NCBI GenBank assembly: GCA_051294375.1
Contig: CM119263.1
Span: forward strand, 17,404,171-17,468,170
From: Paraspadella gotoi
Lineage: Eukaryota; Chaetognatha
DNA: 64,000 nt
Direction of reading: 5' to 3'
Below the pieces are notes generated by a model, which was given only the letters and a program-made list of their open reading frames with translations, made no database searches and had not been told where the DNA came from. Shown in pieces: positions 43,456 to 53,899 of this stretch. Position 1 is the stretch's first letter. Each line of letters begins with the position of its first letter. The position numbers and the translations under genes are program-made.

Positions 43456-46400
43456 TCTCTCTCCCTCTCTTTCTAAAACCCCCCCCTCCCCCCAAAAACC
43501 CCCCCAAAAACCCCCCCCAGGGCAACGTCTCCCCAATTCATTCCCCCTGTGTCGATTCCCACGAACACGGAGGCCCTCAAGTCGTCGGTGACGACCCTCT
43601 CCTCCAAACTCGCCTCTTCGACCAACATCAACAACATCGTCGACGGCGGCGTGGGCGGCGTCGGTGGCGCCGCAAATGGCGGCGTCGGCGCTAAAAACGG
43701 AAGCGACGCCAAGAAGGAGGAGGTGAGCGAGTGGAATGAGGAAATTGGGGGGGGGGAGAGTTTGTCTGTCTCATATAATTCATCCGTTCATTTATCAATT
43801 CACTCATGCCTTCATTCTTTGGTGCATTCATCAATTCATTCATAAATTTCTTAATTTCAACCTTCTCTTCATTAACTTCTCGGCGTTTTCATATCGGAAA
43901 TCTTCTTTTTCTTTTATTTTTTTTTTCTCTCGACATTTCTTTCAATTCTTTCCCATGTTCATTTTGACCCAGTTTCCCGAACGTCTTCGATTTTCTCGCC
44001 TCTTTCTTTTTCTTCTTTCTTTTTTCTTCCATTCTTCCTCCGCTTTTGATCTTTCTTCTTTTTTATCTTTCCATTCTCTTTATTAGATCTCTGTTTTCTT
44101 ACTTTGTTGTTTTTCACTCTATATTCTTTCTCTATTAAAATTTAAAAATTGCAAAATTGCAAAATATTCATTATCACTTTCTCCTCTTCCTCTAACTTTC
44201 CTTTCTTTCTCTTTTTCTTCCTCCTCATTCTTTTTTCCTCTATTTTCTTTCCTCCTTCCTCCTCTTTCTTTTACCTCCTTTTTTTTTCTCTCTTTTCTTC
44301 CTTCCTCCCCTCTACCGGACAGAGAGTTCGATCCTTCCGGTTTTTAACCATTTTTCTCTTTGAAAAAAAAAAAAGAAAAAAAAAAGAAAGAGCCAATTAG
44401 GCTCCCGCGGACTTTCCGTTAGATATCGAGAACGAGGGACTTTTCCTCGTTTCCTTCCCACGGGGTGCAAAGTCCCAAGCCGTGCCTTGTCTTAACCGAG
44501 AGGAAACTTTAATCTTGTCTCATTTTAATTATCAAATTCGTTGCCCCGTCCCAGTCTTATTTTGAGACCCTGTAATTTCGTGACGATTTTGGTTAATACC
44601 AAAAGCATCTAAATTACCGTTTCTCAAATGACCCTTTCTCCGATGAGTCATCTACCGAGAGCCAAGCATTGCTTGTTTGTTTNNNNNNNNNNCATAAAAC
44701 GTTTGCCATGTTCTTCCCTTAGTGCCGTTTTTATATAACGTTTCCCTCTCCTGCTGTTTCCTCTTTGCTGGTTTTTTTATATTCTTTTTTTTTTTTTTTG
44801 TTTCTCCTTTTTTTCTTCCTTTGCGGTTTTGCGATTCTGATGCAAGCGAGTTAAAGAGTTCCAGTCTCAGAATCGCGTGCTTACGTTGATTCCATTATTG
44901 AAGTTGAAACATTTTCCTTTTCTCTTTTCTCGTTGCACTTTAATAATTATATTTTACAAAATGGTATAATTATAACCTCAAAACGAAAATTGCCGGACAG
45001 CAAGAGCTCGCCTAACGTGTCTCTCACCCAAGAACTTCTTTCCGTTCAACGCTTTAATTCTCTCTCGAAAGACGACTTCTTTTTATTCTCATCTTTTAAA
45101 GACATTTTTGGCCTCTCAACCTCCAGGTCCCCCTCTCCCTCTCTCCGCCATTTTCTTCTCGCCAAACCGATTCGTCCATCCGCGAGACTTTAAACCACCT
45201 CCGCCCCCCACCTCCCCCCTCCCCTCTCGAAGCAACTGATCCTTTCAGTTATTCCTCCACGCAAACCGTGGGTCTTTCGCTAATACTCTTGAGACACGGT
45301 AGCTGCCGGCCTCTGAGCTCTGAGCAGCGAGCAACAGATCCTTCAGTCAGGAACTGGGTTCGGAAAATATTTTGGTTGGATTCCAGACGATAGAGATTCT
45401 GAGAGATAAAATGAAAATATGAATTGATGAGATTATATACTGTAATACTAATTTTTTACTCCCGTTTTAAACTGATTATCAACATTTTGTTGGAATTAAC
45501 TATTAGTTAAAATTGGGGCAGCTGGAATCTATTTAGATTTGAAAAGTTGTCTTGACGCACATCTGTCCTTTCGTCGTATGCCATGACATTCTCCCACGAA
45601 GCCTAAGACAAGGCCGCCGTTGGCGACGACGACGACGACGACGACTTCGAATGTGACGACGATTTCGCTATTTGATTAAAAAAAAGAAGAAAGAAGGAAG
45701 CTGAGAAAAGCTGAAAAAAAAAGCTAAAATAGAAGAAAGAGATAAAAGAAACTTCCGTCGCCATTTTGGAAATTCGGAGGGAAATTTGTTTCTGTACCGA
45801 GATCGACGCAAACGAACCAAAACAAAGGAAATCGCTGGGAGATTAATGTGTTCGGCGAATACGTTCAAATATTAAAAAAAAAAAAACTAATCTCAACACA
45901 AGCAAGACTCGAACAGCACGGACAGCACTCGAAAGAAAGAAAGAATACGAAGAAACAAAAAAAAAAACTCAACAAAAGATGCGAATTCACATAAAAGAAG
46001 AAAAAAAAAGGGCCCACGAAAACAAACCCACAACAAAAGTCGAAATCTAAAAAAATAATTTATCCTTGGAATTCTGGAAATGATGTTTTGATGTTTTGAT
46101 TCTTCTCTCCCCTTCTCTGCCTGGAACCGAAAAAAAAACAACAAAATAACGAGGTTACTGGTTAAAAAAAGAAAAAGAAAGAAAATAATAACAAAAACTC
46201 TCGAAATCCTCCAAATAGGAAAAGATGGAGTAGATCAACGCCCTGACCTTTTATTTCATTTCTTCGTCGTTATTTGAAGTCGCGGGAAAAAAAAACCAAA
46301 GAGATTTTGTGGATGAGAATTTTTTCGCTTCGTCTAATTGATCGATCGATCGGAGTAAGATGATCGCTGCCCGCGCGCGTAGAACTCGCAGCCCCAGACC

Positions 46401-49400
46401 CAAAACCACGACGACGACGACAACGACGACGACAAAAAACAACGTTATAAAGAGGAAAAGTTCCGAATCTCCCGAAAGAAAGAACAGAAATAACGAACGT
46501 GACGAACAAAGTCGGGAAAAAAATCGGGAGCAACTTAGACGAGACTCGTTGCAACTAAATTCGCAAGAAGAGCAACCATCTGAACGAGAGGCTCCTCCAC
46601 TTAAACAGCAACCACCCCATCAACCCGATCAACCCCATCAACCCCATCACCTCACCAAACAACGCACCTCTCTCCCCGTCGCCCCTTCCTTCCTCAATCT
46701 TCCCCCGGCGCCGCTAGTTCGAGCCAAATCCGCGCCCACGACGCCGATCGACGGCGCCACGACGCCGCTTGGCCGATTGCGCGCCGCTTTGACGCCGACG
46801 TTCGGTCGAGACAAGACGCCGAAGATTTTTGAAACGACGCCGACGACGACGACGGAAACGACGACGTTTCTGACGAAGGTGACGACGATTCGACGAGAAG
46901 ACGATGGAGACGACGACGACGACGACGATGAGGACGACGACGAGGGTGCTGAAGTGACCTCGTCGCCGATCTTCGACGATTTCTGGGAATGCGACCAAAG
47001 GCGTCGCTCTGTCGGAGTAAGAAAAGGAATCCTTTGTCGACGCTTTCGTCGTCGTTTTCGTTGTCTCTTATGTATCTCGTCTTTTCATCGTCCGAATCGT
47101 CGTCAGCTCTGTCGTCGTCGTCATTTCTTCCCAATCTGTCCGTCACCCGTCAATTACGGCAACCCGATATATATCCCTCCCTCTGAATATCCGCCTCCAG
47201 AGCAATTCACAGATGTGCACGGGTAAAACTCGTCGTGCGCAAACCAACTCTGAACAACTTGTATTTTAGCTGTTTACAGGACCGTTAATTTTTGCTCTAT
47301 CTTTCTGAATGTGTTTCGTTCAGCCAACAAACAGCGCGTTACCGACTTAGGGCTTCTGCGCATGGCGCGAACATTGATTGACATGTTTTTACATTTCGCG
47401 GCTTTTTTCTTCAAATCAAGAGACAAAAACAGAAAAGAAGAAAGACATTTCTTCTGCGCATCGATCATGATGTTATTCTCTTCTCTCTTCTTTTTGTGTT
47501 CCCTTCTTTTTTTTAATTTTACGTTTCCGTCGGAATTCTCGAATGAACGCACTCGTTCATTTACTCGATTATTGATTTGTTCATTCAATCTTTAATACAT
47601 TCATTCGCTAATTTATCATTTCAACTATTCCTTTTTTTTTATTTTTCCATTCATTCCTTTCTACATACAATTCATTCATTCGTTTGTCCGTTCAACCCCG
47701 ACATTCATCCATCTTAGAATAACACGTTCATAGATTCATTGTACTTTTTGTCTGGACATCAATGCGAATTTTTTTAAAATTCTAAAAGAAAAAAAAAGAA
47801 TTTCTTTTAATTTCACTCGTTTTCTCCGTCATCGTNNNNNNNNNNNNNNNNNNNNNNNNNNNNNNNNNNNNNNNNNNNNNNNNNNNNNNNNNNNNNNNNN
47901 NNNNNNNNNNNNNNNNNNNNNNNNNNNNNNNNNNNNNNNNNNNNNNNNNNNNNNNNNNNNNNNNNNNNNNNNNNNNNNNNNNNNNNNNNNNNNNNNNNNN
48001 NNNNNNNNNNNNNNCTTCTCTCTCTCTCTCTCTCCTCTCTCTCTGCTCTCTCTCTCTCTCTCTCTCTTTTTGTTTTTTCGTTTTCGTCTCCCTCTCTGAT
48101 CTTTCTATTTCTCAATCTTAATCACATCGTTTGTTTCTGTTTTTATTTCTATATATTCACTGTTCATTCTCGGCCTATTCTTTCTTTGGATCTTTTTCTC
48201 ATTTCTTCTTTCCTCTTCTAATCGAAATTGTCACATGATTTCCCGTAATATCGCATGTTCACTGTCACAACATCCCCTCGCTTATAGTTTGTATTAACGG
48301 AATAAAAAATATTTAATAATCTCTCTCTCTCTCTCTTTCTCACTCGCTCTGTCTCTCCCTTTCTTATACCATAGGTTTGCCCTTTACTACAAAGTCGTAA
48401 GTCGATTGCGGAAAACCGAAATTTGCAAAAATGTAAACAATAACAATAAGATAAACATTATTTATTATAAAAAGGAATTGCGGAACAAGTACTTTATTTT
48501 GAAGAAGCATTGTGAAAGAATTGAATTTTTGCATGATTTATGAACCCACAAACGTTAAAGTTTAAATAAAGAGTTGATTTAACAAAAATATATTCGACGA
48601 ATTAAATCTCTCAGGCTATTCATAAAAAAGTTTACAACCACACCGTCGGCAGCCATGTTACGAAATTAATTTTGATCGCGAGGAATTTAATTTTGTAGCA
48701 AATGAAGAGGAAAGAAACCCAGTTACTTTATTTTATAAAATTAATCGAGCGTCACGCGGTATTTCCACGACGCACTCGTTCACGCTTTCGTCAGTGACGT
48801 TTGGAACTAAATTAATTTTTTACCACTGAGAGATTAAAGAAAAGTGTCTCATTTTCATGCACCGATCTTGCACAGACTAATTTTTTAAAGGCACATATAT
48901 ACATATACGACCTTCAACTGAGATTTTCCATCTCATCGATTAACATTGACTGCTTTTCTCCGCCCCCATCCCAACGCCTCTCTTCTTCCCCAACGCCCCA
49001 TCTCCCGCGCCCCAAGGAGGAAGACGACGTCATTCCCTACCGTCACGCCGGACAAAACGGCCGCGTGCCCCGCGGGTTGGGCGGCCCGCCCCCCTTCGCG
49101 GGCTCGGGGGGTCACCCGACCGGAAACGGGGGCATCGGGACTGGAAACGGTGAGCCCAAGGGGCGATGGTGGGGAGGGGGAGAGAAGGGGAAGAGGGGGG
49201 CGGTTTCGATTAGATTGATATCAATTATTATCAACGATTTCTTGTTAATTTTGTTTCAATAATAATGATTTTATCGTCAAACGAAAGATTCGCTAACAAA
49301 ATTAACGACGATGGCGCTGACGATAATCATCTCGTCAATTACGACGACATTGACGAAGATGCAGGCGACGACGCTTCGCTAACAATGGCAAGGTTCCGGG

Positions 49401-49449
49401 ACTCTCTCTCTCTTTCTCTCGCTCTCTCTCTTCTCCTCTCTCTCTCTCT

Positions 49450-49480
<31 letters not shown>

Positions 49481-49603
49481 TCTCTCTCGCTCCTCTCTCT
49501 CTGTATCTCTCTCTCTCTCTCAAACAACGGAAGTGTCCTTAACGTCGCCGAGTTGAATAGGAGTTTAAATTTTTAATTCCTCTCTCCTCTCTCACTCTCA
49601 TCT

Positions 49604-49637
<34 letters not shown>

Positions 49638-49644
49638 TCTTTCT

Positions 49645-49684
<40 letters not shown>

Positions 49685-49739
49685 AGGGGGTCGTTCACCT
49701 ATCGCGATTCGTGACAATAAAGATTCTTTGATTGATTAA
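42999..49739 (+). CDS. Tentative Gly/Asn-rich protein gene (at least 4 exons)
   Basis: Proposed exons: 42999-43027 (MSGKRSAPK), 43521-43722, 49017-49149 and 49687-49739, joined in phases 2, 0 and 1. The total is 417 bases, 138 residues. Borders are good: GCG/GTAAGG, CCCCCCCAG, GAG/GTGAGC, CCCCAAG, ACG/GTGAGC, CTTCAG. Exon 2 encodes SPQFIPPVSIPTNTEALKSS, then LSSKLASSTNINNIV and a Gly/Val/Asn repeat. Exon 3 gives EEDDVIPYRHAGQNGRVPRG and then a Gly/Pro/Asn run. The end is GRSPIAIRDNKDSLID. The frame is open upstream of the Met, so the true start may be further 5'. The 657-base open stretch at 46360-47016 would fit between exons 2 and 3 without changing frame. No family is recognised. The large 5.3 kb intron contains gaps. 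Confidence 0.45.
43057..43139. repeat. (CT)n in intron 1 of the tentative gene
   Basis: CT tract just after the donor GTAAGG. A second tract at 43396-43470 and a C-rich run lead to the acceptor at 43520. Confidence 0.93.
43740..45259. other. Pyrimidine-rich intronic or intergenic sequence; 10-N gap at 44683-44692
   Basis: Long T/C-rich sequence (Phe/Ser/Leu frames) with no convincing exon. A frame at 44933-45193 (SKRKLPDSKSSPNVSLTQEL) could be an exon, but only one border is plausible. Confidence 0.4.
46360..47016 (+). CDS. Thr/Asp-rich exon or separate gene with RAKSAP motif
   Basis: An open stretch of 219 codons ends at a clean donor (GTCGGA/GTAAGA); reading on gives an unlikely Arg/Cys/Phe run. 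It starts MIAARARRTRSP, then a Thr run, a charged region (SSESPERKNRNNERDEQ), a Gln/Pro/His repeat, LVRAKSAPTTPIDGATTPLG (a mode-1 14-3-3-type RxxSxP site with SP/TP sites) and a long Asp/Glu run before IFDDFWECDQRRRSVG. This looks like an intrinsically disordered regulatory segment. It begins with ATG just after GTAAG, so either a first exon or a phase-0 internal exon of the surrounding gene. The copy at 61763-62450 is shredded by indels. Confidence 0.5.
47836..48014. other. Assembly gap of 179 N
   Basis: The duplicate at 63222-63520 spans this place without N. It shows AT-rich sequence, a short CA run and a CT tract. Confidence 0.9.
48017..48066. repeat. (CT)n microsatellite beside the gap
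   Basis: Counterpart of the tract at 63512-63590. Confidence 0.9.
49401..49685. repeat. Two (CT)n tracts before the proposed terminal exon
   Basis: 49401-49520 and 49604-49682. The second ends CTTCAG, the acceptor proposed for the last exon, so the repeat doubles as a polypyrimidine tract. An Asp-rich frame (49265-49400, INDDGADDNHLVNYDDIDED) lies just before the first tract and could be a further exon. Confidence 0.85.
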
Positions 49740-50340
49740 TATTTTTCTTTAATATTCTGCGCCTTTTCTTACAAACTTTCACTCCTCTCTCGACACCAAT
49801 GAAGCAATGAAGCCTTTTCCAGATCACAATTCACAATAGCCTGCAAGTCAGTAACAGACGCGATTGAATCTATTGCCTGACGCCTGATGAGAAATAACGA
49901 CGACAACGACAACGACGACGACAACGACGACGACGCGGCCATCGACGACGACGACGACACAAGGCTTCCTGTCGCGGGGTTATTGCCCTTCCGTTTAAAC
50001 GGTGTCTCCTTTATTCGATCTAACAACGACAACAACGAATAACAACAAAAAATAACAACAACAAAGAGAGGGAATTGCGTCGCAACTCAAACAACAGTGT
50101 GTTTTCTGATAGAAGGACGACAACAACAAAGAGCAACAACCAAGTTAACGAAAATAATCAAAATGACGTCCAAGTTTTCCTCAGAAAAACAAACCGTGAC
50201 AACCATAACGAAGACCAAAACATCAGCCTGTTGGAGAAGTGAACCGAAAAAAAATGTCCGTGACGATTTCGGGTTTAAGGACAAAGGAATTTCGGGAGAA
50301 AAGTAGCAGGACTAGTCTATGACTCAGGGTGATGTCGTTA
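49740..50340. other. No supported gene; AAC/GAC trinucleotide-rich
   Basis: ACGACAACG-type repeats at 49896-49960 and AACAAC runs near 50030-50070. Frames on both strands are compositional. Confidence 0.4.
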
Positions 50341-50344
50341 TAAT

Positions 50345-50490
50345 CCAAATTCATCCAGCTGACCAATATTTCAGTTGACAAAATATGCAAGTTGATTAAT
50401 TATGCAAGTTGATCGAATTATGCAAAATTACCAAATTATTCCAGCTGACCAAATTATGTCAGTTGACCAAATTATGCCAGTTGGTAGTGG
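50345..50490 (+). repeat. Minisatellite, unit near CAGTTGACCAAATTATGC
   Basis: Diverged 17-18 base units. With its right flank (GGTAGTGGCGCAGCTACTGG and on to 50645) it is a near-exact copy of 52085-52395, and it stops at a 25-N gap. Confidence 0.85.
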
Positions 50491-50908
50491 CGCAGCTACT
50501 GGTTACGATTGATAGATGATTTGAATATATCATTTTTTCAATAGTTTATTAAGAAGTCTGTTATGATTGTTATGTTATAGATTTATGATCTTTAGATCAA
50601 AAATTGAAAATCAATTTTTGTTTCTATTTTGTTTTTTGGTTTCTGNNNNNNNNNNNNNNNNNNNNNNNNNAAAAAAAATTAATCGACACCTTACATTAAA
50701 GGCAGTCATTTTTTAAAACATAAATCGTATATATTTTAATGTTCATTATTATGTTTCCGTTTTAACGTTTCGCCTCACTGTCGTCAGGCGACGGAGATTC
50801 GAGAGAATTTTATTAACTCGAGCCCTAAATCGGCGCCGCTGAACCGGCGATGGAACCGGCCTCGTTTTAACGGGAGTTTTCCAGAGCGCGCTTTCCCGAT
50901 CGCGAAAT

Positions 50909-50971
50909 TGACGTCATTTCCGAGCGACGTTATTTTTAGGGGCGTAATTTTGAAGGGAGCGTCTATTTATA
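50909..50971 (+). promoter_or_regulatory. Promoter-like module: CRE (TGACGTCA) followed by TATTTATA
   Basis: TGACGTCA at 50909-50916 lies 47 bases before TATTTATA (50964-50971), in a CpG-rich island with a GGCGGCGGAGG run downstream. The copy at 60378-60385 keeps the CRE, but its TATA is broken (TCATTTATG). No downstream coding exon was found within 1.5 kb. Confidence 0.45.
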
Positions 50972-51103
50972 GGGGTCACTGCCGGCGGCGGAGGCCGGCG
51001 AGGCGGCATCGGCTTCGCAGCTGCGTCTTCCTCGAATAGAAACTCATTTCCGTCCACAAAAAAAAAGAGGCAACTAAAGTGTTTCTTACATATTTTGTTT
51101 TCA

Positions 51104-51134
51104 AGTCGGATCTGCTTATCAGCAGAGTTCGACT
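51104..51134. other. Inverted repeat, hairpin AGTCGGATCTGCT / AGCAGAGTTCGACT
   Basis: The two arms pair over about 13 bases around a TATC loop. The copy at 60571-60601 reads AGCAGATTCCGACT and pairs better. Next to it are GTCGGTCCGTCGGTCCC and CCGTCTGTCTGTCCGTCCG runs, a combination often seen at the edge of interspersed repeats. Identity not known. Confidence 0.55.
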
Positions 51135-51689
51135 CTATAATTCACTTTGTCGGTCCGTCGGTCCCAATCTCAAAATCTGTCGTAATAAAATTTTTATTCA
51201 TATCAAACATCGAGTTAATGATAAGTTATGGCAAAAAAAAATGATGTCCGTCTGTCTGTCCGTCCGTTCGTCCCCCTTAGCATCAAATCCAATAACTCGT
51301 TGATTGGATGGATGGTTCGAATGAAATATTTTTGAAGTGGGTAAGAAAAGTGTAGATGAACTGGATATAAGTTTCGATGGATCGTGCGAGTGGAAATGAG
51401 TTTAAATGAAAAATAAAAGTCTTATTTAATTTAAAAATATTTACTATAACTTATTCTATTTTTAAAAATTGGATAGATAAATGAAATTTTGTATGTGGAT
51501 AGGAAGTATGTGATGAGCTGGATATTATTTTTGATGAATCGTAGGAGTGGAAAAGGAGTTTCATATAGAAAATCAAAAGACACTTTATTGAATTTTTAAA
51601 TTTCTCTCTGTATCACTCTCTGATGATTGATTGATGGATTGATTAATTTATTGATTGATTAATTGATTGATTGATGATTGATTGATTGA

Positions 51690-52235
51690 CAAAATTATGC
51701 CAGTTGACAAAATTATGTCAGTTGACCAAATTATTATAAGTGACCAAATTCTGCAAGTTGACCAAATTTTGGCCAAGTGTTAAAATTATGCCAGTTGACG
51801 CAAATTATGCCTGTTGACCAAATTATTCCAACTGGACAAATTATTCTCGCAGAACCAATATTATGTCAGTTGACCAAATTATGCAGTTGCACCAAATAAT
51901 GGCAGTTGATTAATTATGAAAGTTGATAAAATTTATGCAAAATACCAAATTATGGCAAGTTGAACCAAATTATGCTAGTTGAACAAATTATCCATTGACC
52001 AATATAATGCAAGTTGATGAAATTATTCAAATTGATCCAAAATTATAAAAAATTGGGCCAAAATATACAAGTTGAGCCCAAATTATGCCAGCTGACCAAT
52101 ATGTCAGTTGACAAAATATGCCAAGTTGATTAAATTATGCAAGTTGATCGAATTATGCAAAATTACCAAAATATGACCAAATTATGCCAGCTGACCAAAT
52201 TATGTCAGTTGACCAAATTATGCCAGTTGGTAGTG
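51690..52235 (+). repeat. Main minisatellite array, about 30 units of CAGTTGACCAAATTATGC type
   Basis: Roughly 545 bases of 17-18 base units in which GTTGAC, CAAATTATG and CCAGTTG recur. Preceded by a TTGA/TGAT array (51625-51690). Units vary by single bases and small indels. No coding potential. Confidence 0.88.
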
Positions 52236-52394
52236 GCGCAGCTACTGGTTACGATTGATAGATGATTTGATATATACATTTTTTCAATAGTTTATTAAGA
52301 AGTCTGTTATGATTGTTATGTTATGATTTGTATGATCTGTTGAGATCAAAAATTGAAAATCATTTTTGTTTCATATTTTGTTTTTTGGTTTCTG

Positions 52395-53450
52395 TTCTTC
52401 TCTATTATTTCTTGTTTTCTTTTTCCTTTAGAAGATATGACTCTCGCTTCCGCGATGTTTTCTTTCCTTTCTTAGATTAGTCCCTTTTAAATTTAATTTC
52501 GGTTTTTTCCTTTTGTCTAAAGTCTTCCTTTCCTTTTACTTCGCATCCTCCTTTTTCCTTTTTCTTCTTTTTCACTTATCTTGCATCTTTCCGTTTTTTA
52601 TTTTCCTTTTTTTGAAGTTTTTTCTTTCCTTTCTTTATCCCTTTCTTCTTTTCGGTCTCTTACCGAAAATTGATGAAATTCATCAAAGAAAAAAGAAGCT
52701 TATCTTCTTTCCATAGAGATATTCAATTTTCTCAAGGATTTTTGCCGCCTAAAAATGGCGGCGCCATGTTTTCGCGCGTATGGGGAGCAGTGAACAGTTT
52801 ATAACTTTTTGTGGAGAGAAAAACTTTAAAAAAAAAATAAGGAAAAGAGACAAAAATGCGAAAATAAAAACGAAATTCTTTGAAAAAGAAAACTTGAAAA
52901 AGATTAGAAAGAAAAAGTTTTTCTTAGAAAGTAAAGCCACCTCGAATACGTAATAAGAAGAGAAAAATATAAGTTACATGAGAATCGCAGAAAATATAAA
53001 AAAAGGAGCCGGAAGCATTAAGTTATATTTAAGAAAACGATGGTTTCACAATGATATCAGAAATCTATAAGATTTTTCACTTTCGATCAGTTCTCATAAC
53101 GCTTAAAATATTAAATTATTTCAGCAAAGGAGAATATTTTTTTGAAATTTTAGCGCCAACTAACGTCACGCCCCGCGGTTTTAGTTTTCTGCCCCAAATT
53201 CTTTTTTGTCCCTAAAAAAATGCGTAAACTCGCGTCACAAGGCCATCCGGCAAAAAGCCTCCTAGCGATGAATAAAAACTTCCCATCTGCAAGACTCATA
53301 CGAGAAAACTTCAACCAGATGGGTTGCTAATTTTTTGTTCTAAACGACAAGCGTAAAAGTTTCGTCCGATTTTCCGATTTCGAATTTCAACTTTGCGTCG
53401 TTTTGCCGACGTCTTCACGCCTTGTTTAATGCTCAATGTTCTTTCTTTTT
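52395..53450. other. No supported gene
   Basis: Pyrimidine-rich 52395-52680 and AT-rich DNA after. GGCGGCGCCATG at 52756 looks like a start context, but no frame continues. The first 450 bases recur at 59716-60178. Confidence 0.4.
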
Positions 53451-53458
53451 TTGGTTTT

Positions 53459-53570
53459 TCTTTCTTTCTTTCTTCTTCTTGTTTCTTTCTTTCTTTCTTT
53501 CTTTCTTCTTCTTTCTTTCTTTCTTTCTTTCTTTCTTTTCTTCCTTTCTTTCCTTCTTCTTTCCCTTCTT
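53459..53570. repeat. (TTTC)n / (TTC)n array
   Basis: TTTC units with TTC interruptions. A similar array is at 56636-56735. Confidence 0.93.
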
Positions 53571-53899
53571 TTCCTACCCGGTCCATTTTTATTTTCGCTA
53601 GGCTGAAATACCCGGCGGACGGGCAACCCCCTACAAAAACCTTTCTTCTGTTTTCTGTCTGTCTGTCTTTGTCTCGCTGTTCACTTTCACACTTTGTCTC
53701 CCTACTCTCGTTGTGTGAACACCAAAACTCTTTCTTCGGCGGGTTTAGGAGCGCCGATTTAAAAGGGAAGAGAGGGGGCGGAAAAGAACGGAATTGTTTT
53801 CTGTCTATTTTTTTAAAAAAGTTTTTCGAGAGCGGTATCTCTCGGATAGGCGGCGTGAGCGGGCGGAAGCGGCCGTGTGTAGGCGGCCAGAGCACGGAG

